Source: an uncultured Clostridia bacterium | GTDB lineage: Bacteria; Bacillota; Clostridia; UBA1381 | Reading direction: 5' to 3' | Assembly: GCA_934476075.1 (NCBI GenBank) | Contig: CAKSNH010000017.1 | Span: forward strand, 1 to 45,337 | Length of the DNA: 45,337 nucleotides | Shown: in pieces, positions 5,869-12,795 of the stretch | Layout: each line of letters opens with the position of its first letter | How positions within the stretch are numbered: the first letter of the stretch is position 1 | Program-made: the position numbers and the translations under genes | Notes under the pieces: generated by a model | The model's input: only the letters and a program-made list of their open reading frames with translations | Told to the model about the DNA's origin: nothing | Databases searched by the model: none

Positions 5869-8193
5869 TTAACTATGAATCTTTATAACACCATTATCCC
5901 ATTCAACGCTCATTCCGATAATCTCACTAAGTGCTCTTACAGGCACAAATGTACGGTCATTATACGTCTGCACCATTGTGTCAAATTTGTATTCTGCACC
6001 ATTTACTGTATAAATATCGGAATTCACCTGAAGTTTTACAACATTTTTGTCATTGGTAAGTGTAATTCCCTGAGTTTGTTCATCATATTCAACAGTATAT
6101 CCTAATACTTCACTGATAAATCTGAGAGGTACAAAAGTTCTGTCATTTTCAACAAATGGCACTACTTTATGATTTTCATCAATTTTAATTTCCTTATTAT
6201 TTAAAACTGCAGTATTCTTGCTAATATTTAATATCAGTGATAAATTCATTCCACCGATTATATAAGCATCATCAATAATTGGTGATGGTATAGTGTTATA
6301 GACAAACTTGCCTTTTTCAGGGTTTTTGAAATTATTATGACCAATATAATATCCTGTCCAAGGCGGCTGTGAATATCCACTTGGCTGTGTTGCTATGTCA
6401 AGACGGTATTTCGGGTCATGCATCAAGGTTGTGAGATTATATTCTGTCGGAATATTTGTTGTATATAATCTGATATGTGAGCCATCTTCTTCCGCAAGCA
6501 GTAATTCCTCTCGCCAGTCACCGATTATATCGCATTGAAGAAGAGGACGTCTTCCTGATATTACTTCATTAACAAAAAACAGCTGATTGAACCTTTTATT
6601 TTCCCAATCATATTTTACAACCTTATATCCTGTAGGCTCTTTTGCGTAAATACCCTCGCCAAGCTCACGCATCAAATCTCCTGTCCACCATATCGGAAAC
6701 GCATTCGTAGCACCGCTTGAGTCTATCTTCTCCCATTTATCACTCTTTGTATTAAGCCACATTCCCGTACCGCCTGCACCGTAGATTACAGGACCGTCTG
6801 CTGTCGGGTCAATGTCTGCAACTATTGTTCTGCCGTTATCCTTTACGCCTGCAACCGCAAATATCATTTCGTCCTTATCGGCATATCGATACTCAAAGCC
6901 ATAACCGCTAGTAACAATATCTCCCGACTCATTAGCCTTTACTATCTGCAATCTGTTCTCATTCCTGAAAAATCCAACATGAATTGCATCACCATGGCCA
7001 CGCTTTGTTGAATATAGCCCCGTTCCGTCATGGTCAACAACCATTGAACCGTAAATTATTTCGTCAAGTCCGTCCTTATCTACATCGGCAGTTACCATAC
7101 TGTGATTTCCCTGACCTACATAGTCAGGATTTATATTATTCTGAAGATTGGCATTAAATTCCCATTTGGTTTCAATTTTGCCATTTTTGAAATTGTAAGC
7201 AGTTATACCTGTTTTTCCGACAGTACCTTCTCTGTTTGTATAATAGCCTCTTGACATTATAAGACTCGGCGTTTTTCCGTCAAGATAGGCCACTCCGCCT
7301 AAAAATCTGTCTACTCTGTTTCCGCCTGTGTCGCCCCAATCGGCAACATTACCTCTTGCAGGTGAAAAATCGACTGTATCAAGTGCTTTGCCTGTTGTTC
7401 CCTCAAAAATTGTCAGGTATTCAGGACCATTTAAAACATAACCTCTGTCATCTGCCCAAAATTTTTCTTTATCTCCGATAGCATTTCCTGTGCCGTCTAT
7501 CGTTCCGTCTGCTGTTCTGAGTGCAATCTCTGCTTTGCCGTTTCCGTCAAAATCATAAACAATAGTAGGAACATAATGCTCGCCTGCACGGATATTCTGT
7601 CCCATGTCAATCCGCCACAGCTTTTCTCCGCTTAGCTTATAAGCATCAATGTACACAGATGAGGTATGTCCTGCATTACTGTTATCCTGTGCATTTGCCG
7701 GATACCATACAACTACAAGCTCATATTCACCATCACCGTCAAGGTCACCTGCACCTGCCTTTGATGCAGAATACTCCGAAAGTTCTCCTATTTTATTTTT
7801 TCTCGCCTCAGGGCGTTCTACAGGAATTGATAAATACTCGATAAATGGCTTTACACCCTCGCTCCTTGCACTTTCCACACCTTTTTTATCAACCGCAGTA
7901 ATAAAATATGTATCATTCGCCGTGCCTTTTTCATCAACATAGTTTGATTTATCCAATGGCTCACTATTCAGCTTTTGTCCGTTTCTGTATATATTATATT
8001 TTACATCCTCAGATGCAAGATTACGCCACGATACAAAAATTCCGCCATTCTCCGCATCTCTTGCTATCACACCACGCTGAAGTGCTTCCATCTGTCTGTT
8101 GTACTTTCCGATTCCGAGCGGTGTATATGCCTGTGCAGTTGTGCATATAAATGACAATGCCACTATTGCAGTTATTATTTTTCTGAATTTCAT
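5869..8193 (-). CDS. Secreted PL11 rhamnogalacturonan lyase with copper-amine-oxidase-like C-terminal domain
   Basis: A 774-residue exported enzyme. Residues 1-22 are a signal peptide (KFRKII, hydrophobic core, AQA cleavage). Residues 25-640 are a polysaccharide lyase family 11 domain: the RQMEALQRGVIA start, WRNL and YNIYRNG of its N-terminal beta-sandwich, repeated DxDxDG calcium-type loops (DLDGDGEYE, DFDGNGKAE, DVDKDGLDE) of the beta-propeller, GDWREELLL, and LMHDPKYR near the end. PL11 enzymes split the rhamnose-galacturonic acid backbone of rhamnogalacturonan I by beta-elimination. Residues 650-774 are two repeats of the copper-amine-oxidase N-terminal-like (stalk) domain (RTFVPLRFISEVLGYTVEYD and RTFVPVRALSEIIGMSVEWD), frequent on clostridial surface enzymes. 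GAGGAG lies 7 bases before the ATG. It starts 2 bases after the upstream PL11 pseudogene, so both were one operon. Confidence 0.92.
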   Translation of the reverse strand: MKFRKIITAIVALSFICTTAQAYTPLGIGKYNRQMEALQRGVIARDAENGGIFVSWRNLASEDVKYNIYRNGQKLNSEPLDKSNYVDEKGTANDTYFITAVDKKGVESARSEGVKPFIEYLSIPVERPEARKNKIGELSEYSASKAGAGDLDGDGEYELVVVWYPANAQDNSNAGHTSSVYIDAYKLSGEKLWRIDMGQNIRAGEHYVPTIVYDFDGNGKAEIALRTADGTIDGTGNAIGDKEKFWADDRGYVLNGPEYLTIFEGTTGKALDTVDFSPARGNVADWGDTGGNRVDRFLGGVAYLDGKTPSLIMSRGYYTNREGTVGKTGITAYNFKNGKIETKWEFNANLQNNINPDYVGQGNHSMVTADVDKDGLDEIIYGSMVVDHDGTGLYSTKRGHGDAIHVGFFRNENRLQIVKANESGDIVTSGYGFEYRYADKDEMIFAVAGVKDNGRTIVADIDPTADGPVIYGAGGTGMWLNTKSDKWEKIDSSGATNAFPIWWTGDLMRELGEGIYAKEPTGYKVVKYDWENKRFNQLFFVNEVISGRRPLLQCDIIGDWREELLLAEEDGSHIRLYTTNIPTEYNLTTLMHDPKYRLDIATQPSGYSQPPWTGYYIGHNNFKNPEKGKFVYNTIPSPIIDDAYIIGGMNLSLILNISKNTAVLNNKEIKIDENHKVVPFVENDRTFVPLRFISEVLGYTVEYDEQTQGITLTNDKNVVKLQVNSDIYTVNGAEYKFDTMVQTYNDRTFVPVRALSEIIGMSVEWDNGVIKIHS

Positions 8194-8195
8194 AA

Positions 8196-9099
8196 TTACT
8201 CTCCTCTGTTAATTATATATGAATTTCCAAGCGGACACATAGTTTTAACATTGTCCCACATAAAAATTCTGTATGTACAATTATCATTAATAACAGTATT
8301 TTCAAACAAAACCGAGTTGCCGTATTTGTTTAAATCCTGTGTTTTAACATTCATATTTTTCAGACAGCTGTTTTCATCAAACTCAGCAAGAATAATATCA
8401 GCTGTTATATCAGCCCGGCTATTAAGTGTTATTTCAATTTTGTCATCTGATATTTCTGTATGTAATATGCTTATGATTGAGTTATCCTTTTCTGTCATTT
8501 CTACATTGGTATATGGGGTATTGGGGTTCAGATAATTCAGCTTGTTATTATTTTCATCCTCTGCCAATGCCAGTGAACCGATATAATAGCTTGTATGCGG
8601 AACTTGGTTATATGCTACATTTTCAGCTGCAACACAAGTTCTATACTGACTGTCATGCATCAGCGTCGGTAATCTGTATTGGGTTGGAATACACGACATA
8701 TATATTCTCAAAGCGGTATTATCAGGTTTTCGCATGATTACCTCTTCACGCCAGTCCCCAAATATATCTGCCGCAACTAAAGGATATCCTCCTGTGCTTG
8801 CACTGACGTCAACAAAAGAGCCTGTTCTCCCGAAGAAAAATCTCGTAAACTTACTGTCCGCTGTTACCTTGAGTTTAGCAAGCATTGTTTCTATAAATGT
8901 CAAAGCTTTGATTTTCGATACTTTCAGTTCCCAAAAGACGCCAGCTTATATAAACTCCGTTGCTGACTTTCACAGCGGTTGTTGCTCTTGTCAGATATTC
9001 CATTTGTCTTGCCGGCTTATCAAGCGGCGTCTGTGCATATACAACAGTAAATATATTAAGTATAATTAATGTTATGAATATAATTTGTTTGAAATGCAT
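8196..9099 (-). pseudogene. PL11 rhamnogalacturonan lyase, internally deleted
   Basis: The 5' part (9099 to about 8880) encodes a signal peptide (MHFKQIIFITLIILNIFTVV, YAQ cleavage) and the PL11 N-terminus (PARQMEYLTRATTAVKVSNG, WRLLGTE, FDIYRNNAC). The 3' part (about 8890-8196) encodes the PL11 C-terminus (GYPLVAADIFGDWREEVIMR, LMHDSQYR, YYIGS) plus a beta-rich tail. Roughly 400 residues of propeller are missing between them, and the two parts are in different frames. GGAAGTGG precedes the ATG at 9099 and a promoter is plausible, so a short useless product could still be made. It lacks the copper-amine-oxidase-like tail of its neighbour. The gene was once an adjacent, distinct paralogue. Confidence 0.85.
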
Positions 9100-9133
9100 A
9101 AAAATCCACTTCCTTATAGATTTATTTATATAT

Positions 9134-9165
9134 ATTGTATCACAATGATATATACAAGAAAATAT
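9134..9165 (-). promoter_or_regulatory. Possible activator-dependent promoter of the PL11 operon
   Basis: On the minus strand a TACAAT box (9134-9139) lies 35 bases before the start at 9099. The region 16-17 bases further upstream has only a poor -35 (TTTCTT). A weak -35 next to a divergent AraC gene would fit activation by that regulator; this is inference. Confidence 0.35.
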
Positions 9166-9206
9166 CATAAACCTACAAAAACTACACATTTTCTGACTTT
9201 TAAATA

Positions 9207-9235
9207 TTGACATGAATTTATAATAATGATATTCT
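9207..9235 (+). promoter_or_regulatory. Promoter of the AraC-type regulator gene
   Basis: Perfect -35 TTGACA (9207-9212), 17-base spacer, TATTCT (9230-9235), followed 6 bases later by the AGGTGA ribosome binding site. Transcription would start very close to the ATG, so the leader is very short. Confidence 0.65.
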
Positions 9236-9252
9236 AAATTTAGGTGATTAAA

Positions 9253-10065
9253 ATGAATGAAATCAGATATTCCTACTATCCAAAACCATATAATATTCTG
9301 TATAAAGATAAAAATTTTGAAGCTGAAATGCCGTTTCATATGCATAATGAATTTGAAATTACACTGTGTATAGAGGGTGCAGAGAGCGTTATTGCAGGAA
9401 ATAAAATTTATCATGCAGGAGAGAAGAGTTTGTTTTTCTTTCCAACGAATTGTATGCATAAAATAAATATAAATAAAAATTTTAGCTATAAAAGATATAT
9501 TATGACAATCAGTCCCACATGGCTTAAAAGTATATTGGGACGTGATAATAAGCTTCGTATCAATTCCATTATGCCCTGTGTGACTTCTTTGTCAGATGAT
9601 GATTTTTTTGAACTAAAAGGTATTTTTGAAAATTATATAAAATATGAGTATGATGAATTGAAAAGGCTGTCAATATTGTTTTCTGTTTTAGATATCTGTG
9701 AAAGTCTTTTGAATGATGAAAATAAGTTTGATATATCGCCGATAAGTGATATTATGCAATATATCAACAATAATCTTAATAAAGAATTAAAAGTCAGTGA
9801 TATAGCGGAAAGATTCTTTTTTAATCCTGATTATTTATGCCGTCTGTTTAAAAAACACACAAATATCACTGTCAACGAATACATAAATATTCAGCGCATA
9901 AGCGTTGCACGTGAAATGCTCGACAGCGGCAGTGCTATAAAAACAGTACAGGATAAAACGGGATTTAATAATTACAGTCATTTTTCCCGTACATTCAAAA
10001 AGTTTTATAATCTTACACCAAAACAATATCAAAACAGAAAATATTATTTTGATACTGTGAATTGA
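9253..10065 (+). CDS. AraC-family transcriptional regulator with cupin sensor domain
   Basis: A 270-residue regulator. Residues 20-100 form a cupin-like sugar-binding domain (MPFHMHNEFEITLCIEGAES, then FFPTNCMHKI with the typical His). The C-terminal 100 residues carry the two helix-turn-helix motifs of AraC/XylS proteins (ELKVSDIAERFFFNPDYLCR and the second with AIKTVQDKTGFNNYSHFSRT), ending with the family signature FKKFYNLTPKQYQNR. AGGTGA at 9242 is spaced 5 bases from the ATG at 9253; the in-frame GTG at 9244 overlaps that site and is less likely. The gene is divergent from the PL11 operon, so regulation of pectin lyase genes by a rhamnose or galacturonate product is probable but inferred. 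Confidence 0.85.
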   Translation: MNEIRYSYYPKPYNILYKDKNFEAEMPFHMHNEFEITLCIEGAESVIAGNKIYHAGEKSLFFFPTNCMHKININKNFSYKRYIMTISPTWLKSILGRDNKLRINSIMPCVTSLSDDDFFELKGIFENYIKYEYDELKRLSILFSVLDICESLLNDENKFDISPISDIMQYINNNLNKELKVSDIAERFFFNPDYLCRLFKKHTNITVNEYINIQRISVAREMLDSGSAIKTVQDKTGFNNYSHFSRTFKKFYNLTPKQYQNRKYYFDTVN

Positions 10066-10362
10066 TGCAATACAAAGCATAGCTCTACTGAACTAATTCA
10101 ACGGGGCTGTACTTTATTGTCAATCACCCCATTACAGGCTTGTGCTTCATATTGTCCTGAAAGCGGTTTAAGGCTTCACCGAAGTGGCTAATTCAAACAG
10201 ATGGTGTCAAATGCGGTAGTGGTGAGGTTTTTGGGGATTTTATAGATGACGAGATTTTTGATGAAATTAATCATTTTTTTGAGTTATTCTGATTATACAA
10301 TAAAAATACGCAGAAATTGTGCTCCTATACATTAGGATAGGGATAAAAGCCTAATTTATCAT
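10066..10362. other. Intergenic stretch without a recognisable gene
   Basis: About 300 bases between the AraC gene and an AraC remnant. Short open stretches occur on the plus strand (for example around 10200-10290), but none has a start with a ribosome binding site or a recognisable motif. No terminator hairpin with a T-run was found after the AraC gene. Confidence 0.4.
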
Positions 10363-10600
10363 TTATTCTTTTTCATATATTTTGCGGGAGTGGTATTTGC
10401 GTACTTTAAAAAGTTTCTGTTGAATGTACGCAGTGTACCAAAACCGCTTTCATACGCTACGGAATTTTCTAAAAGTTGACATGTATAATTGACGCGGCAG
10501 TTATTGAGGTATTCCATAAATGTAAGCCCTGTAACTTTGAGGAATTCCTTTGAAATATAGGTATAGTCGTATTTACTGAAAGATTTTTTGATATTAAGTA
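10363..10600 (-). pseudogene. Remnant of an AraC-family regulator C-terminus
   Basis: The minus strand encodes the second half of an AraC DNA-binding domain: FSKYDYTYISKEFLKVTGLT, FMEYLNNCRVN, then ESGFGTLRTFNRNFLKYANT and TPAKYMKKNK before a stop at 10363. The few residues normally present between LLENS and VAYESGFG are missing (a short deletion within the second helix-turn-helix), and the N-terminal sensor domain and start are absent. It is not the 3' end of the neighbouring AraC gene, which is on the other strand and differs. It is the decayed trace of a second regulator. Confidence 0.75.
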
Positions 10601-10612
10601 AAATCTTTCAGT
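10575..10612. repeat. Perfect 13-base inverted repeat
   Basis: ACTGAAAGATTTT (10575-10587) and AAAATCTTTCAGT (10600-10612) are exact complements separated by 12 bases. A third CTTTCAGT lies inside the promoter spacer at 10645-10652. The group lies just upstream of the ATPase promoter and could be an operator, or the edge of an inserted element. Confidence 0.6.
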
Positions 10613-10628
10613 TTAGTGAATAAAAATC

Positions 10629-10657
10629 TTGACCTTTGTAAAAACTTTCAGTATAAT
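10629..10657 (+). promoter_or_regulatory. Promoter of the DUF4143 ATPase gene
   Basis: TTGACC (10629-10634), 17-base spacer and perfect TATAAT (10652-10657); GAGGTGA follows at 10664, 7-8 bases before the ATG at 10678. Close to consensus. Confidence 0.75.
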
Positions 10658-10677
10658 GATATTGAGGTGAAGTAGAT

Positions 10678-11859
10678 ATGATTTACAGAGAACATTATAT
10701 TGAAGAGGTCAGACCATTTTATGATTCTGATTTGATAAAAATAATAACAGGTATCAGAAGAAGCGGAAAATCCGTTATAATGGAGCAAATCACAGATGAA
10801 ATTAAGCAGAAAAGTGATAATATCATATCGCTTAATTTTGAGGATAAAAAAATAGCTGCAAATATCAAAAATGCTGATATGCTTATAGATTATATTGAAA
10901 AGAATCGCAAGGATGGAAAGTGTTATTTATTTTTTGATGAAATACAGGAGCTTGAGGGGTGGCAAGATGCTTGTAAAACATTAAGACTTTATGATTATTC
11001 CATATTTATTACAGGTTCAAACTCTAAACTCTTGTCCGGCGAATTTACAAAGGAACTAAGCGGTCGATTTGTATCGTTCCGCATAAGAACTTTTGTTTAT
11101 AAGGAAATATTGGAGTATGCAGCGCAGCTTGGAAAAGAAGTGTCAATCAGTGATTATTTGGTTTGGGGCGGATTTCCGAAACGTTTTGAATTTGATAACC
11201 AAGCAGCACAAGAACGATATTTAAATGACTTGGATGATACTATTGTTATTAACGATTTAATCAGTCGATACAAAATAAAAAAGGTAAGTCTTTTCAAAAG
11301 CTTGGTTAATTTTATTTTATGTAGTAATAGCAGAATTATTTCTGCAAATTCAATACACACATATATAAAACAAGAACACGATAAATGTTCAATTAATACT
11401 TTAATGAAATATATCGGTTATCTTGAAGAAGCATATATTATAGAATCTGTCAAGCAATATTCAACAAAAACAAAAAAAGAATTGAAATATTACTCCAAAA
11501 TCTATAACGCTGATGTGGCATTGAATTCAATTCGATGTATGAATAACAGGTATGACCTGACGCACAATTTAGAAAACATTGTGTATAATGAATTGGTATA
11601 TATGGATTATGAGATTTATGTATATAACAATAATGGCAAGGAAATAGATTTTCTTGCTTCAAAAGAAGGCAAGCAATATTATATTCAAGTAGCATACAGT
11701 GTAGCAGAGGACAAAGCATATACTCGAGAATTTGATGCTTTCAAAAATATAGATAATCTTTCGCAAAAGATTATTATTACTAATGATGACATTGATTATT
11801 CAACGAGTACAGTAAAGCATATTAAATTGAAGGATTTTCTTGTTATGACAAGTTTATAA
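10678..11859 (+). CDS. AAA-type ATPase with DUF4143 domain
   Basis: A 393-residue member of the widespread bacterial and archaeal AAA_14/DUF4143 ATPases. A Walker A motif GIRRSGKS lies at about residues 25-32, Walker B CYLFFDEIQEL at about 81-91, and a sensor region FITGSNSKLLSG with the downstream SGR arginine follows. The C-terminal DUF4143 part (about 200-390) ends in a nuclease-like fold with GKEIDFLASKEG and YYIQVAYS, resembling the D-x(n)-(E/Q)xK core of PD-(D/E)XK enzymes, here with Gln-Val-Ala in place of ExK. The cellular role of this family is not established; such genes are common in mobile or accessory regions and often occur in many copies. It has its own promoter and ribosome binding site and stands alone. 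Confidence 0.85.
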   Translation: MIYREHYIEEVRPFYDSDLIKIITGIRRSGKSVIMEQITDEIKQKSDNIISLNFEDKKIAANIKNADMLIDYIEKNRKDGKCYLFFDEIQELEGWQDACKTLRLYDYSIFITGSNSKLLSGEFTKELSGRFVSFRIRTFVYKEILEYAAQLGKEVSISDYLVWGGFPKRFEFDNQAAQERYLNDLDDTIVINDLISRYKIKKVSLFKSLVNFILCSNSRIISANSIHTYIKQEHDKCSINTLMKYIGYLEEAYIIESVKQYSTKTKKELKYYSKIYNADVALNSIRCMNNRYDLTHNLENIVYNELVYMDYEIYVYNNNGKEIDFLASKEGKQYYIQVAYSVAEDKAYTREFDAFKNIDNLSQKIIITNDDIDYSTSTVKHIKLKDFLVMTSL

Positions 11860-11892
11860 ATTAAAAAGTTTTATACACTTTTGAAAGCATCT

Positions 11893-11946
11893 TGAGCCGA
11901 CCCCCAAAAGTTAGACCAAAAATCTAACGATTGGGAGGTCGGCTCA
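11893..11946. repeat. Palindromic element resembling joined IS3-family ends
   Basis: TGAGCCGACC (11893-11902) pairs with GGTCGGCTCA (11937-11946). The interior carries CCCAA with TTGGG and GTTAGA with TCTAAC, giving a nearly complete 54-base dyad. The wording (GACC-CCCAAAAGTTAGAC) resembles terminal inverted repeats of IS3/IS150-like elements in clostridia. No transposase is near, so it may be a solo end pair, or serve as a terminator of the ATPase gene. Confidence 0.45.
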
Positions 11947-11964
11947 TTAATCAGAAGCTTTTTT

Positions 11965-12060
11965 AATTTGTAGGAAATTGCGTAAAACGCAATGACGAAA
12001 AATCAAAAATGCTACCTTATTCTTATGCTCGCAGGCAGAGCTTTTTTATCAGAAGCTTTT
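11965..12060 (+). repeat. Dispersed repeat, copy near dpaB
   Basis: Begins AATTTGTAGGAAATTGCG, has the TTGCGT-ACGCAA hairpin, TGACGAAAAATC, a GCTACC stretch, then a GCAGGC part and an AAGC hairpin with T-runs. It lacks one A in the hairpin loop and has a small rearrangement at the right end compared with the copies at 15848 and 45076. Confidence 0.8.
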
Positions 12061-12621
12061 TTATTTTGAACAGAGTAACAAAGGCTGAATCTGCTCACCT
12101 TCGAGTGCCAGCATTGCCGAAGGGAGTATTTGTGTCATGTCAGCCACAAGCGAGTTGGGCTTTTTTACATAGTCGTCCTGACCGAACGGTACAAAATACA
12201 TATTACGGTAGTTTAAAAGTTTGCCGATATTTTGTGCCGCAGTTGCAAGACCGTCATTGGTGGATACTGCGATAAGAACGGGTTTTTGGTTACGCAGATG
12301 TGCTTTTACAGCCATTGTTACACTGGAATCTGCAATTCCATTTGCTATTTTTGCCAATGTATTGCCTGTGCATGGTGCTATGATAAGTAAATCGAGAAGT
12401 TTTTTAGGCCCGATAGGCTCAGCCTCTTTTACGGTTTTGATAATATCGTTGCCGCACTTGGATTTTAATGTTTCGGCAAAATATTCACTTGTGCCGAAAC
12501 GGGTATCGGTATTGTAAGCGGTTTCACTCATAATCGGTATTATATTTGCTCCCGTTAATGCAAGATTATCAAGTTCATGCAACACTTTTTTAAGAGTACA
12601 GAAAGATTTATCAACTCGCAA
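12061..12621 (-). CDS. dpaB: Dipicolinate synthase subunit B, 5'-truncated
   Basis: 186 residues matching dipicolinate synthase subunit B (SpoVFB), a flavoprotein which together with DpaA makes dipicolinic acid in the mother cell during sporulation. Typical parts are visible: SFCTLKKVL near the start, PIMSETAYNTDTRFG, EAEPIGPKKLLDLLIIAPCT, GNTLAKIANGIADSSVTMA, STNDGLATAAQNIGKLL, YFVPFGQDDYVKKPNS and VADMTQI. The usual first dozen residues with the nucleotide-binding (G-x-A-x-TGS) start are missing. The first start in frame is a TTG without a ribosome binding site, and upstream sequence is unrelated. dpaA, normally just upstream, is absent. It is therefore probably a non-functional truncated copy, although only about 10 residues are lost. 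It runs opposite to feoB. Confidence 0.8.
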   Translation of the reverse strand: MRVDKSFCTLKKVLHELDNLALTGANIIPIMSETAYNTDTRFGTSEYFAETLKSKCGNDIIKTVKEAEPIGPKKLLDLLIIAPCTGNTLAKIANGIADSSVTMAVKAHLRNQKPVLIAVSTNDGLATAAQNIGKLLNYRNMYFVPFGQDDYVKKPNSLVADMTQILPSAMLALEGEQIQPLLLCSK

Positions 12622-12721
12622 ATTGATACAATTTATATGTGCACAGAGCGATTGTTTAACATGATTATAAAACAGATATATTATGAGTTTGCAGAATATT
12701 AGACAAATAATCGGGAAATCA

Positions 12722-12757
12722 TTGCGTTTGAGGCAAAATAGTACTATAATTAATAGT
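12722..12757 (+). promoter_or_regulatory. feoAB promoter with overlapping palindromic operator
   Basis: TTGCGT (12722-12727) and TATAAT (12745-12750) with a 17-base spacer. A perfect 15-base palindrome ACTATAATTAATAGT (12743-12757) covers the -10 box. In ferrous-iron transport genes this position is typical for a metalloregulator operator, but the sequence is not a classical Fur or DtxR box, so the regulator is unknown. Confidence 0.6.
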
Positions 12758-12795
12758 AGTTAAAAATTTTAGTAATTGGAATGGCGTGATAATAA

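Noticed and set aside
12009..12275. 88-codon plus-strand frame over dpaB and the repeat
   Set aside because: It is antisense to dpaB and its first part is repeat sequence, as in the matching frame at 5160-5363; neither has a ribosome binding site.
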